Source: Cellulomonas gelida
GTDB taxonomy: Bacteria; Actinomycetota; Actinomycetes; Actinomycetales; Cellulomonadaceae
NCBI RefSeq assembly: GCF_006538725.1
Contig: NZ_BJLQ01000027.1
Coordinates: 1 to 49,708, forward strand
Length of the DNA stretch: 49,708 nt
Direction of reading: 5' to 3'
This document shows, piece by piece, positions 15,924 through 24,005 of this stretch. The notes beneath the pieces were generated by a model. That model searched no databases. It had not been told where the DNA came from and saw only the letters and a program-made list of their open reading frames with translations. Position numbers and translations under genes: made by a program. Each line of letters starts with the position of its first letter. Positions within the stretch are counted from its first letter, which is position 1.

Positions 15924-16790
15924 ATGGGGGCCACACCGCAGCAGCCGAACCAGCCTGAGCCGAACCCGTCGCAGCCGCAGCCGTACCCGGGCCCGCCCCC
16001 GGGCCAGCCGTACGCGGGTCCGCCATCCTCGGGTCAGCCATCCCCGGGTCAGCCGTACCCGGGTCAGCCGTACCCCGGTCAGCCGTACCCCGGTCAGCCG
16101 TACGCGGCGGGGGCGACCGTGCCCTACGGGCCGTACGGAGGGCCGCCGCCGGGCGTGCCGCCGCGGCCGGTCAAGACGTCGCTCGCCGGGCCGATCACGC
16201 TCACAGCCGTGGGAGTCTTCCTGGTCGTCGCGACGATCGTCGTCGCGTTCTTCGTCGTGCGGACGTTCGTGTCGATCGTGCCGCTCGGCGTGCTCGACGG
16301 CAGCGGGAACCCGGGTTCGTCGTCGCTCGCGTCGACCGACGCCCCCGGCACGACGACCGCCACGCTCGAGCCCGGCTACTACGACCTGTACCTCGTGGTC
16401 CCGGCGAGCGAGCGCTACGCGAACCTCGAGAGCACGGCGCAGCTCACCGGCCCCGACGGCGAGCTGGTGACCGCCGAGCCGCCCGGCGTGAACGGCAACG
16501 CGAGCATGGGGGGCAGCCGCGCGTTCACCGTCGCGGGGTTCCGCGTCGAGTCGGCGGGCGAGTACACGTTGACGGTCCCGGCCGCGTCGTCCGACGACGC
16601 GCTGGTCGTGCTCGTCGAGGGACACGACGTCGCGGGCTTCGTCTCGGGTCTGCTGGGCACGGTCGGGGGCGTGTTCGTCGCGATCGGCCTGGGCGTCGTC
16701 GGGTTCGGGCTGACCGTGGGCGGTGTGATCTGGTGGGTGGTGCGCGCCAAGGCGCGCCGCCGGTCGCTCGCGGGACCGCAGGCCGCGTAG
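15924..16790 (+). CDS. Pro/Gln-rich membrane protein of unknown function
   Basis: A 288-aa protein. Residues 1-80 are a cytoplasmic tail of Pro-Gly-Gln-Pro-Tyr repeats. A transmembrane helix (ITLTAVGVFLVVATIVVAFFVV) follows at about 92-115, then an extracytoplasmic beta-rich domain (ATLEPGYYDLYLVVPASE..., GEYTLTVPAAS) and a second helix (VFVAIGLGVVGFGLTVGGVIWWVV) near 250-275 with a basic C-terminus. Pro-rich tails of this kind are frequent in actinobacterial membrane proteins; no enzymatic motif is seen. A TAGGCT hexamer ends eight bases before the ATG, so the mRNA is probably leaderless. It converges on the methyltransferase gene with an 11-bp gap. Confidence 0.82.
   Translation: MGATPQQPNQPEPNPSQPQPYPGPPPGQPYAGPPSSGQPSPGQPYPGQPYPGQPYPGQPYAAGATVPYGPYGGPPPGVPPRPVKTSLAGPITLTAVGVFLVVATIVVAFFVVRTFVSIVPLGVLDGSGNPGSSSLASTDAPGTTTATLEPGYYDLYLVVPASERYANLESTAQLTGPDGELVTAEPPGVNGNASMGGSRAFTVAGFRVESAGEYTLTVPAASSDDALVVLVEGHDVAGFVSGLLGTVGGVFVAIGLGVVGFGLTVGGVIWWVVRAKARRRSLAGPQAA
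16027..16102. repeat. 15-nt tandem repeats encoding Pro-Gly-Gln-Pro-Tyr units
   Basis: The 15-mer ccgggtcagccgtac (with cccggt variants) recurs four to five times in tandem within the Pro-rich membrane protein gene, producing consecutive PGQPY units. Copy number could vary in frame between strains. Confidence 0.75.
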
Positions 16791-16800
16791 CCGAGCGGGG

Positions 16801-17259
16801 TCAGTGCAGGACCGCGCCCCGACGACGAGCGTGCAGCACGGCGGGACCGTGAGCGCCCGGTCCGTCGGGCGGGGCGGTCTCGACCGTCCAGTCGCCCGGG
16901 CCGAGCAGCGCCGCGAGCTCGCCCTCGCCCGCGTCGGCCCCGACGACGAGTGAACCGCGCGGTGCGACGAGCGCCGCGAGCGCGCAGAGCCAGCGGTCAG
17001 GTCGAGGAGTGACGCTCGTCGACGTCACGAGGTCGAACCGCTGCGCGGTGAGCCAGGTCGCGGGGTCGGCGCACACCCAGGTGAACCGGCTCGTCGCACC
17101 CGCGTGCTCCCGGGCGCGGTCGAGCGAGTCCTGCGCCGGGTCGACGACGGTCACGGTCCAGCCGCGCTCGGCCAGCACCGTCGCGTCGGTGCCCGCGGCG
17201 CCGACGACGAGCGCGCGCCCAGGGGTGAGTCCCGCGAACCGCTCGGCGACGCCGCTCAT
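16801..17259 (-). CDS. Class I SAM-dependent methyltransferase-like protein
   Basis: A 152-aa protein with a Rossmann-type SAM-binding core: motif I ALVVGAAGTDATVLAERG, the acidic ribose-binding residue at the end of strand 2 (VTVVDPAQ), and motif II/post-I WVCADPATWL. The later TSTSVTPRPDRWLCALAALV and LVAPRGSLVVGADAGEG correspond to motifs IV-VI. It is short for a full methyltransferase, so the substrate-binding part is minimal. The target is unknown. The ATG follows gaggtgagcgg. It lies downstream of the 104-aa gene, across a repeat block. Confidence 0.75.
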   Translation of the reverse strand: MSGVAERFAGLTPGRALVVGAAGTDATVLAERGWTVTVVDPAQDSLDRAREHAGATSRFTWVCADPATWLTAQRFDLVTSTSVTPRPDRWLCALAALVAPRGSLVVGADAGEGELAALLGPGDWTVETAPPDGPGAHGPAVLHARRRGAVLH

Positions 17260-17344
17260 CAGCCGCTCACCTCGTCGTCGGGCGTTGTCACGCGCCCATC
17301 CTGGGCCCGGGACGCATGCGCTGTCGACGCCACGGGGTGGTGCC

Positions 17345-17430
17345 GTTCGGTGCTGCCCGTTCGGTGCTGCCCGGTCGGTGCGCGGGGTCGGTGCTGCTGC
17401 GGTCGGTGCTGCTGCGGTCGGTGCCGGCTG
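17345..17430. repeat. Block of short tandem repeats (gttcggtgctgccc / gtcggtgctgctgcg)
   Basis: Two perfect 14-nt units (17345-17358, 17359-17372) and a degenerate third are followed by two perfect 15-nt units (17387-17401, 17402-17416) and a partial third. It fills the gap between the 104-aa gene (stop at 17435) and the methyltransferase start. Confidence 0.75.
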
Positions 17431-17434
17431 GCGG

Positions 17435-17749
17435 TCAGTCGCCCACCTGGAAGACCGTCGCCGAGCGGGGGCGGCGTGAGCGACGCCGGCGCCACGCGGT
17501 CCGGATCCACACCTCGCGGCCCTCGGCGACGGTGTCCTGCGTGAACCGGACCCGCTCGACGCGCCCGTCGGGGAACGTCACGACGGCCTGACCGGGCACG
17601 TCCTTGACCTTGTTGCGGCCGTAGCGACGGCCGTCGGATCGGGCCTCGAGCGCCTGGGCGTAGTCGGCGAGGGAGACGCCGCGCGCGGGCGCGGTGCCGG
17701 GGCGGTTCTGCACGCGCGTGACCGAGGCGCGCTGGTAGGTCGAGTGCAT
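17435..17749 (-). CDS. Hypothetical basic protein, 104 aa
   Basis: No family recognised. The protein begins MHSTYQRASVTRVQN; the central part NKVKDVPGQAVVTFPDGRVERVRFTQ looks like a small beta-barrel fold, and the C-terminal region is strongly basic (AWRRRRSRRPRS). This could be a nucleic-acid-binding protein, but that is only compositional. The ATG at 17749 has ggag six bases upstream, which supports it as a real gene. It is divergent from the HdeD-lipase fusion gene. Confidence 0.65.
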   Translation of the reverse strand: MHSTYQRASVTRVQNRPGTAPARGVSLADYAQALEARSDGRRYGRNKVKDVPGQAVVTFPDGRVERVRFTQDTVAEGREVWIRTAWRRRRSRRPRSATVFQVGD

Positions 17750-17869
17750 CGGGTTCTCCCGGGGGGAGTCGTGCGGCGGGGGAGCCGGCGGGGAGGGCGG
17801 CGACGCTGCCGCCCGGGTGTCGGGGAGGAGCGGGCCGTGGCCGGCGTGATACCTCGCTACGTTGGCGCC

Positions 17870-19708
17870 ATGCCCGACGGCCCGCCCGCCCCCTCGGCCC
17901 CGACGCCCCCGTCGACCGGTCCGGGCGCGCCGGCGTCACCGGCTCGGCCGGGCTCGCGCGGATCGCACGGCGGGCGGACGCAGGCGCGGTTCGCGCGGTG
18001 GGTGCGGTTCGCGCTCGGGGTGCTGGCGGTGCTCGTCGGGCTGTTCCTGGCGTTGCGGCCGTTCTCGTCGCTCGCGGTGCTGCTGATCGCGGCGGTCGTG
18101 GGGCTCGTCGTCGCGGGCGGCACGCAGCTCGTCGCGGCGGGTCGGGACGGTCGCCACCTGCGCTGGGTGTCCGGTGCGCTCTACCTCGCGGCGGCGGTCG
18201 TCGTGCTGGTGTGGCCCGGTCCGACGATCCGTGTGCTCGCGCTCGTCGTCGGCGTCGCGCTCGTCGTCGACGGGGCCCTGGACCTGTGGGCGGGGGTGCG
18301 GGCGCGCGGGACCGCGCGGTGGAACGCGTGCCTCGGGGGCGCGGCGTCGGTGCTGCTCGGGCTCGTCGCGCTCGCGTGGCCGGACGTCACGCTGCTCGTC
18401 GTGGGACTGGTCTTCGGGCTCAAGGTGGTGATGCTCGGCGCGCGTGCGATCGTCGCGGTGACCACGGGCAGACCCGCCCGGGCGGGCGCTCGCGAGCGGG
18501 CGCGCCCGGGACGGTGGCGGCTCGGCGGCAACGCGGCGGTGCTGCTGCTGGCGGTCGTCGTCGCGGTGGTCAGCGTGGGGCTGCAGCGCGGAGCGCACCG
18601 GCCCGACGCGTTCTACACGCCACCCGAGGCCGTGCCCGCCGAGCCGGGACGGCTGATCCGCAGCGAGCCCTTCGCGGCGGACTGGGTCCCGGACGGCGTC
18701 GCGGCCTGGCGGATCCTCTACACCACGACGCGTGACGACCGGACGCCCGCGGTGGCGTCGGGGCTGGTGCTCGTGCCGCGGTCGTCGGTCGGTGCGGGGG
18801 CGCCGCCCGCCGACGTCGTGACCTGGGCGCACGGCACCACCGGCGTCTCGCCGGGCTGCGCGCCGTCCGTGCTCGAGTCGGGGCTCGCGGCCGGGGCGAT
18901 GTTCGTCGCCGACCAGGTCGCGGCGCACGGCTGGGCGATGGTCGCGACCGACTACGTGGGCCTCGGCACCCGGGGCCCGCACGCGTACCTCGTCGGCGAC
19001 GCCACGGCACGCTCGGTCCTCGACTCGATCCGCGCCGCGCACCAGCTCGGGGGCGTCGCGCTCGCGGACCGGACGGTCGTGTGGGGGCACTCGCAGGGCG
19101 GGGGAGCCGCGCTGTGGACGGGCGTGCTCGCGTCGTCGTACGCGCCCGAGCTCACGCTCGACGGCGTCGCCGCGCTGGCGCCCGCGGCCAACCTGCCGGA
19201 GCTCGTGCACAGCCTCGACGGCATCACGGGCGGGGAGCTGTTCGCGGCGTACGTCGCGGAGGGCTACACGAGCACCTACCCGGACGTGCGGTTCGACGAC
19301 TACGTGCGCCCGGCTGCGCGCACGCTCGTGCGGGAGATGGCGCAGCGGTGCCTCGAGGACCCGGGCGTCCTGGTCTCGGTGCTCTCGACCCTCGTGCTCG
19401 ACAAGCCCATCTGGGACGGCGACCCGGACCGCGGCGCGCTGCACGACCGCCTCGCGCAGAACGTGCCGTCCGGCCCGATCGACGCGCCGGTGCTCGTCGG
19501 GCAGGGCGCCGACGACTCGCTCGTCCTGCCGGCCGCGCAGGACGCCTACGTGCGGGCGCGCTGCGACGCCGGGTACGCCGTGGACTACCGCACCTACGCG
19601 GGGCTCAACCACGTGCCGCTCGTCGAGGCGGGCTCGCCGGCGATGCGCGACCTGTTCGCCTGGACGGGTGCCCGCTTCGCGGGCCAGCCGGCCGCGGACA
19701 CCTGCTGA
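17870..19708 (+). CDS. HdeD-like membrane domain fused to a secretory-lipase-type alpha/beta hydrolase
   Basis: A 612-aa protein with two parts. Residues about 40-205 hold six hydrophobic helices of the HdeD/DUF308 type (ALGVLAVLVGLFLALRPF, repeated twice). After one further helix (about 222-240) comes an alpha/beta hydrolase resembling fungal/actinobacterial secretory lipases: the nucleophile elbow is WGHSQGGGAALW, the acid is probably in GQGADDSLVLPAAQ, and the His in GLNHVPLV. The oxyanion-type strand VVTWAHGTTGVSPGC is typical of that family. The hydrolase would face outside the membrane. The fusion suggests a membrane-held lipase or esterase acting on cell-envelope lipids (inference). 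TACGTT ends six bases before the ATG, so translation is probably leaderless. Confidence 0.85.
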   Translation: MPDGPPAPSAPTPPSTGPGAPASPARPGSRGSHGGRTQARFARWVRFALGVLAVLVGLFLALRPFSSLAVLLIAAVVGLVVAGGTQLVAAGRDGRHLRWVSGALYLAAAVVVLVWPGPTIRVLALVVGVALVVDGALDLWAGVRARGTARWNACLGGAASVLLGLVALAWPDVTLLVVGLVFGLKVVMLGARAIVAVTTGRPARAGARERARPGRWRLGGNAAVLLLAVVVAVVSVGLQRGAHRPDAFYTPPEAVPAEPGRLIRSEPFAADWVPDGVAAWRILYTTTRDDRTPAVASGLVLVPRSSVGAGAPPADVVTWAHGTTGVSPGCAPSVLESGLAAGAMFVADQVAAHGWAMVATDYVGLGTRGPHAYLVGDATARSVLDSIRAAHQLGGVALADRTVVWGHSQGGGAALWTGVLASSYAPELTLDGVAALAPAANLPELVHSLDGITGGELFAAYVAEGYTSTYPDVRFDDYVRPAARTLVREMAQRCLEDPGVLVSVLSTLVLDKPIWDGDPDRGALHDRLAQNVPSGPIDAPVLVGQGADDSLVLPAAQDAYVRARCDAGYAVDYRTYAGLNHVPLVEAGSPAMRDLFAWTGARFAGQPAADTC

Positions 19709-19712
19709 GGCG

Positions 19713-20708
19713 TCACCGCACCCGGCGTGCCTTGCGGAACCCGTCGAACGTGTCCCACAGCCCGCTGCCGACGAACACGAACGCCAGCACGGTCGCGACG
19801 ATGCTCGTGACCTCGGCCGCGTCCCCCTCGACGAGCGCCGGGAAGAACTCGGGGTTGACCAGCCGGTCCTGCGCGTAGAGCCACAGCACGCCGACGACGA
19901 GCACCAGGTTGAGCACCGCGTTCGCGGCCGCCAGCGGCATCGTCCAGCGCCGCCGCGCGTACACGGTCACCGCGATCAGCGCCTCCGCGGCGAGCAGGAC
20001 GAACAGGCCCGTGGTCCACACCGGCCACAGCGAGGGGTCGAGGAACGACTCGTCCGTCTGGCCCGTCACGACGACGCCGCGCGCGTGGTCCCAGAGCACC
20101 GCACCGGCGGCGAGCGCCAGCAGCCCGAGGGTCGCGACGAGCTCGCCCAGACCCGTGCCGGTGTCCTGCTTCTCGGGCAGCTTCTCGACGCTCCACGGCG
20201 CGAGCGGCTCGTGGTCCGCCCGCGACGTGCGCTCGACGACCGCGAACACGAGCGTCGTCCAGAACGCGAGGTGCACCGCGACACCGATCGCGGTGACGAC
20301 GACCGAGCCGACGACCGAGCCGAACGAGTCGCCGTCGAGCGCGCCCCCGAGGGCGACCGCGAACGCCACGCAGGGCACGACGATCGCGAGCAGGAGCCTG
20401 AGCAGGCGCGACCACGCCAGGAAGAAGCGCGGGCCGATCAGGTGCAGCGGGCGGTCGGTGTAGCCCGCGGCGAGCGCGTCGGGGTCGCCGAGCGCGGTCA
20501 GGACGGCGCGCTCGGCCGCCGCGGGGTCCGCGCCCTGCGCGGCGCGCGCCTCGACCTGGTCGTCGATCGACGCGCGCAGCTCGGCGGCCACGTCGGCGCG
20601 CTGCGCGTCCGGCACGGTGCGCGTCGCGGCCTCGACGTACCGCGCGGTCAGGCTCGCGTCGGTGAGGGCCTCGCTGGTCGCGCCCGGGTGGGCTGGGGTG
20701 CGGTGCAT
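19713..20708 (-). CDS. Membrane protein with N-terminal HAAS-type helical domain
   Basis: A 331-aa protein. Residues about 18-75 (LTARYVEAATRTVPDAQ, ELRASIDDQVEARAAQG, ALGDPDALAAGYTDRP) form the short helical HAAS/DUF1700-like domain that is typically found on membrane proteins encoded beside PadR regulators. About six transmembrane helices follow (for example LLLAIVVPCVAFAVALGGAL and FVLLAAEALIAVTVYA). The ATG has aaggag five bases upstream, located inside the end of the PadR gene, so the two are cotranscribed and coupled. Function is not established; such pairs are thought to act in envelope stress signalling. It converges on the lipase fusion with only four bases between stops. Confidence 0.85.
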   Translation of the reverse strand: MHRTPAHPGATSEALTDASLTARYVEAATRTVPDAQRADVAAELRASIDDQVEARAAQGADPAAAERAVLTALGDPDALAAGYTDRPLHLIGPRFFLAWSRLLRLLLAIVVPCVAFAVALGGALDGDSFGSVVGSVVVTAIGVAVHLAFWTTLVFAVVERTSRADHEPLAPWSVEKLPEKQDTGTGLGELVATLGLLALAAGAVLWDHARGVVVTGQTDESFLDPSLWPVWTTGLFVLLAAEALIAVTVYARRRWTMPLAAANAVLNLVLVVGVLWLYAQDRLVNPEFFPALVEGDAAEVTSIVATVLAFVFVGSGLWDTFDGFRKARRVR

Positions 20709-20710
20709 GG

Positions 20711-21046
20711 TCACTCCTTGTCGGGCAGGGCGTCGACCGCGGCGGCGATCGCGCGGAGCTCGTCGGTCAGGGTGCGGGCGAGCTGCCGGCCGGCGGCGCT
20801 GGTCCGGTAGAACTTGCGCGGCCGCGACTCGTCGGTGTTCCACTCGCTCGTGAGGTGCCCCTGCTTCTCCAGGCGGCGCAGCAGCGGGTACAGCGTGTTG
20901 GCGTCGGTCTCGAACCCCCGCGCGGCGAGCTCCTCGAGCAGCCCGTACCCGTAGCCGGGCTGCTCCAGCAGGCGGAGGCAGGCCAGCACGACCGTCCCCC
21001 GGCGCAGCTCCTGCCGGTGGATCTCCCACGTCTCGTCGTCGGTCAC
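20711..21046 (-). CDS. PadR family transcriptional regulator
   Basis: A 111-aa PadR-type winged-helix repressor. The family core is visible: QELRRGTVVLACLRLLEQPGYGYGLLEEL, then DANTLYPLLRRLEKQGHL, with the wing SRPRKFYRTSAAGRQ. The GTG at 21046 is chosen over an ATG ten codons upstream because a TATTGT -10 hexamer (21053-21058) ends six bases before it, the leaderless geometry; the longer start would place the codons inside the promoter. The promoter overlaps a palindrome that is probably its own operator. It is followed at once by the HAAS-type membrane protein. Confidence 0.88.
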   Translation of the reverse strand: MTDDETWEIHRQELRRGTVVLACLRLLEQPGYGYGLLEELAARGFETDANTLYPLLRRLEKQGHLTSEWNTDESRPRKFYRTSAAGRQLARTLTDELRAIAAAVDALPDKE

Positions 21047-21050
21047 ACAG

Positions 21051-21064
21051 ACACAATACTGTGT
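21051..21064 (-). promoter_or_regulatory. Palindromic operator overlapping the padR promoter
   Basis: acacaatactgtgt is a 14-bp near-palindrome (12 of 14 positions symmetric), extended by cac/gtg on the flanks. It contains the minus-strand -10 hexamer TATTGT. PadR proteins usually repress their own operon through such AT-richer palindromes; the local base composition stands out sharply from the surroundings. Confidence 0.65.
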
Positions 21065-21076
21065 GTCGCACATCAT

Positions 21077-21681
21077 CGTCCAGCCCCAACATCACGCACC
21101 CCATCCAGACCGACCCAGCACCTCCTCCGGCCACACCACCGCTCACCCGGCGCAACCCCTGGGTCGCGGCGGGTATGGCTGCCCGACCCAGGGGTTGCTC
21201 CGGCGTGCGCGCCCATCGCCCGGAGCAGTCGCTGGGTCGCGGTGGGGGTGGGTGCGCGACCCAGGGGTTGCTCAGGCCTGCGCGCCCGTTGGCCGGAGTA
21301 GGTGCTGGGTCGCGGTGGGGGTGAGTGGGCGAGGCAGGGGTTGCTCCGGCGTGCGCGCCCGTTGGCCGGAGTAGGTGCTGGGTCGCGGTGGGGGTGGGTG
21401 GGAGTGGGGGGTGGTTGGGGGTGAGGTGGGGTGTGGGGCGGGGGGGGACAGGCCGGTGTGGGGTCGGCCGGTCGGGTGAAACGCGCCTCGTCGGCCTGGT
21501 GATCAGCGGGTGAAAGTCATGATCAGGCAAAGAAGTAGTGGACGGCGTGCGTCTGACCTGCGAGGCTGCTCCGTTCGCCGCTGGACGGTCGGGACACCGG
21601 CCACCACGGGGGACACCCGACACGTCCCCGTGCGCTGCCAGCACCGATGCGCACGGACCGGCCTCGACGAAGGAGCAACGC
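21077..21681. other. 605-bp gene-free region upstream of the SPFH gene
   Basis: No convincing gene. It holds isolated half-units of the hairpin repeat family (cgacccagcacctcctccgg from 21111; inverse cgcaacccctgggtcgcgg at 21151-21169), the three 73-bp tandem units listed separately, a G-rich tract (21385-21455, including a run of eight or more G), and, close to the SPFH gene, a less GC-rich stretch near 21495-21545 that may contain its promoter. A strong ribosome-binding site aaggag lies eight bases before the SPFH ATG. Confidence 0.7.
21184..21402. repeat. Three tandem 73-bp units, each an inverted repeat
   Basis: Units start at 21184, 21257 and 21330, giving an exact 73-bp period. Each runs from a left arm such as cgaccca ggggttgctc cgg, through a gcgcgcccgttggcc-type centre, to a right arm such as ccggagtaggtgctgggtcg, then a G-rich spacer (cggtgggggtgggtg). 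Left and right arms pair over the outer 8 and inner 6 bases. The third copy has cgaggca in place of cgaccca. Confidence 0.88.
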
Positions 21682-22821
21682 ATGGGCTTTGCGGACAAGC
21701 TGCGCGGTCAGCTGATCGACATCATCGAGTTCCTCGACGACTCGCGGGACACGATCGTGTGGCGCTTCCCGCGGCAGGGGAACGAGATCAAGAACCAGGC
21801 ACAGCTCGTGGTCCGTGAGGGTCAGGTCGCGGTCTTCGAGAACGAGGGCCAGATCGCCGACGTCTTCGGCCCGGGCCGGTACGTGCTCGAGACGAAGAAC
21901 CTGCCGATCCTCACGACGCTCAAGGGCTGGAAGTACGGCTTCAACTCGCCGTTCAAGGCCGAGGTGTACTTCGTCGCGACCCGTCAGTTCACGGACTTCA
22001 AGTGGGGCACGCAGCACCCGATCACGCTGCGCGACCCGGAGTTCGGCATGGTCCGCCTGCGGGCGTTCGGCACGTACGCGCTGCAGGTCGCCGACCCGTC
22101 GGTGCTGCTGCGCCAGCTCGTCGGGACGGACTCGAACTTCCGCACCGACGAGATCGGGGAGTTCTTCCGGCAGAACATCATCGGCCACCTCGCGCCGGCG
22201 ATCGCGAGCTCGGGCATCCCGATGCTCGACCTCGCCGCGAACCAGCAGTCGCTCTCCTCGAGGCTCGCGCCCGCGCTGAGCGCCGAGCTCGCCGAGTACG
22301 GCGTGACGATCCCGCGGTTCGTCATCGAGAACGTCTCCCTGCCGCCCGAGGTCGAGGCCGCGCTCGACAAGCGCACGCAGATGGGCGTGCTCGGCGACCT
22401 CGACGCGTACACGAAGTTCCAGACCGCGACCGCGATCGGCGACGCCGCGAACAACCCCGGCGGCGCGGGCGAGGGCCTCGGGCTGGGCATGGGCATGGCG
22501 ATGGGCACGCAGATGGCGCAGACCATCGCGCAGTCCAACCAGGCCCACCAGGCGGCGCCCCAGGCCGCGCCGGCCGGACCCCCGCCGCTGCCCGTCACCG
22601 ACGAGCTCTGGTACTACGCGACCGGCGGCTCGCAGGTCGGCCCGGTGACGCCCGAGGCGCTCGCGCAGCAGGTCGGCGCGGGGCAGGTCACGCGCGACAC
22701 CCTCGTCTGGAAGCAAGGCATGGCCGCCTGGACCGCCGCGGGTGAGGTGCCGAACCTCGCCGGGCTGTTCCACGCCCCGCCGCCGCTGCCGCCGACGGCC
22801 GCCCCGACGCCGGGCGCCTGA
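21682..22821 (+). CDS. SPFH-domain protein with C-terminal GYF_2 domain
   Basis: A 379-aa protein of the YdjI-like (virion core/SPFH) subgroup. The N-terminal 300 residues are the SPFH/band-7-like part: FLDDSRDTIVWRFPRQGNEI, VREGQVAVFENEGQIADVFGPGRY, and SFRTDEIGEFFRQNIIGHLAP-type helices. A Gly/Met/Ala-rich linker (GLGLGMGMAMGTQMAQ) leads to a GYF_2 (DUF4339) domain, recognisable by LWYYATGGSQVGPVTPEAL and WKQGMAAWTAAGEVP. It has no transmembrane helix and probably binds the inner membrane face. In Bacillus subtilis the related YdjI works with PspA and YdjGH in envelope stress. Here it is followed two bases later by a zinc-ribbon membrane protein, a likely YdjG-like partner. Confidence 0.88.
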   Translation: MGFADKLRGQLIDIIEFLDDSRDTIVWRFPRQGNEIKNQAQLVVREGQVAVFENEGQIADVFGPGRYVLETKNLPILTTLKGWKYGFNSPFKAEVYFVATRQFTDFKWGTQHPITLRDPEFGMVRLRAFGTYALQVADPSVLLRQLVGTDSNFRTDEIGEFFRQNIIGHLAPAIASSGIPMLDLAANQQSLSSRLAPALSAELAEYGVTIPRFVIENVSLPPEVEAALDKRTQMGVLGDLDAYTKFQTATAIGDAANNPGGAGEGLGLGMGMAMGTQMAQTIAQSNQAHQAAPQAAPAGPPPLPVTDELWYYATGGSQVGPVTPEALAQQVGAGQVTRDTLVWKQGMAAWTAAGEVPNLAGLFHAPPPLPPTAAPTPGA

Positions 22822-22823
22822 CC

Positions 22824-23993
22824 ATGACGCACGACTCCTTCGCGCCGCCGCCGCTCCCGCAGGACACGACGGCCGGTCCCTGGACCGACACGCCCTCGAC
22901 CGACTCGACCCCGACCGCCGCGACGGCCGGCTGGGGCGAGGACTCGGCCGCCGTCGAGCGCGGTCGCTGCCCGGTGTGCGGTGCGGCCCTCGCGTACGGC
23001 GCGGGCTCCTCCGCGCTGGTCTGCGGCTCGTGCGGCCACCGCGTCGAGATCACGCACGGCGACGACGAGAGCGTCTCCGAGCACTCGTTCGAGCAGTGGC
23101 TCGCGCACAACGACCGCTACGAGGTCGCCTCGATCGGCGGCCAGGTGCTCGCGTGCGACGGCTGCGGCGCGAGCACCGAGACCAAGGACGTCGCCGGGCA
23201 CTGCCAGTTCTGCGGCGGGAACCTGGTCGCGTCGTCGAACCCCGAGGGCGTCATCCCGCCCGAGGGCGTGCTGCCGTTCCTGGTCGACAGCCGCGCCGCG
23301 CGCGACAACTTCACGAAGTGGGTGCGCTCGCGGTGGTTCGCACCGGGCGCGCTCAAGCAGGTCGGGGACACGGAGTCCATCCGCGGGACCTACCTGCCGC
23401 ACTGGACGTTCGACGCCAACACGACGAGCGACTACACGGGCCAGCGCGGCGAGCACTACACCGAGAAGCAGGGCGACCAGGAGGTGCGGCGCACGCGCTG
23501 GCACCACGCCAGCGGCCGCATCCGCAACACGTTCGACGACCTGCTCGTCCCCGCGTCGACCACGCTGCCGCGCAACCGGGTCGCCAAGCTCGGCCCGTGG
23601 ACGCTCGGCGAGGTCAAGCCGTACAAGGCCGAGTACCTCGTCGGGCACTCGGCGGTGCGGTACGACGTCGACCCGCAGGCTGGGTACGTCGAGGCGAAGC
23701 AGACGATGGACGACGAGATCCGCGCCGACGTCAAGCGCGACATCGGCGGCGACGAGCAGCGGATCCACCACATCGACACCACCTACTCGCAGGTGATGTT
23801 CAAGCTGATCCTCCTGCCCATCTGGATCGCGACGTTCATGTACGCCGGCAAGCAGTGGCAGGTCATGGTCAACGCGAACACCGGCGAGGTCGTCGGGGAC
23901 CGCCCCTACAGCGTCCCGAAGATCGTCGCCGCGGTCGTGGTCGGGCTCGTCCTGGCCGGGGTGGCGTTCTGGCTGTTCAACCGCGACGGCTAG
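22824..23993 (+). CDS. Zinc-ribbon membrane protein, partner of the SPFH protein
   Basis: A 389-aa protein. Two zinc ribbons lie in the first 140 residues: CPVCGAALAY...CGSCGHR at about 49-74 and CDGCGAS...CQFCGGN at about 112-136. A long beta-rich domain (SIRGTYLPHWTFDANTTSDYTGQ..., VRYDVDPQAGYVEAKQ) follows, with two transmembrane helices at the end (MFKLILLPIWIATFMYAG and VAAVVVGLVLAGVAFWLF). It begins two bases after the SPFH stop, so the two form an operon. Resemblance to zinc-ribbon proteins encoded with SPFH/PspA stress genes suggests a membrane-stress role. Older annotations of relatives as replication proteins rest on the zinc ribbons only. Confidence 0.83.
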   Translation: MTHDSFAPPPLPQDTTAGPWTDTPSTDSTPTAATAGWGEDSAAVERGRCPVCGAALAYGAGSSALVCGSCGHRVEITHGDDESVSEHSFEQWLAHNDRYEVASIGGQVLACDGCGASTETKDVAGHCQFCGGNLVASSNPEGVIPPEGVLPFLVDSRAARDNFTKWVRSRWFAPGALKQVGDTESIRGTYLPHWTFDANTTSDYTGQRGEHYTEKQGDQEVRRTRWHHASGRIRNTFDDLLVPASTTLPRNRVAKLGPWTLGEVKPYKAEYLVGHSAVRYDVDPQAGYVEAKQTMDDEIRADVKRDIGGDEQRIHHIDTTYSQVMFKLILLPIWIATFMYAGKQWQVMVNANTGEVVGDRPYSVPKIVAAVVVGLVLAGVAFWLFNRDG

Positions 23994-24005
23994 CGCCCGC
24001 TTCAC

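Noticed and set aside
21184..21402. Possible CRISPR array
   Set aside because: The 73-bp units are contiguous with no unique spacers, each is internally palindromic, and no cas genes are nearby.
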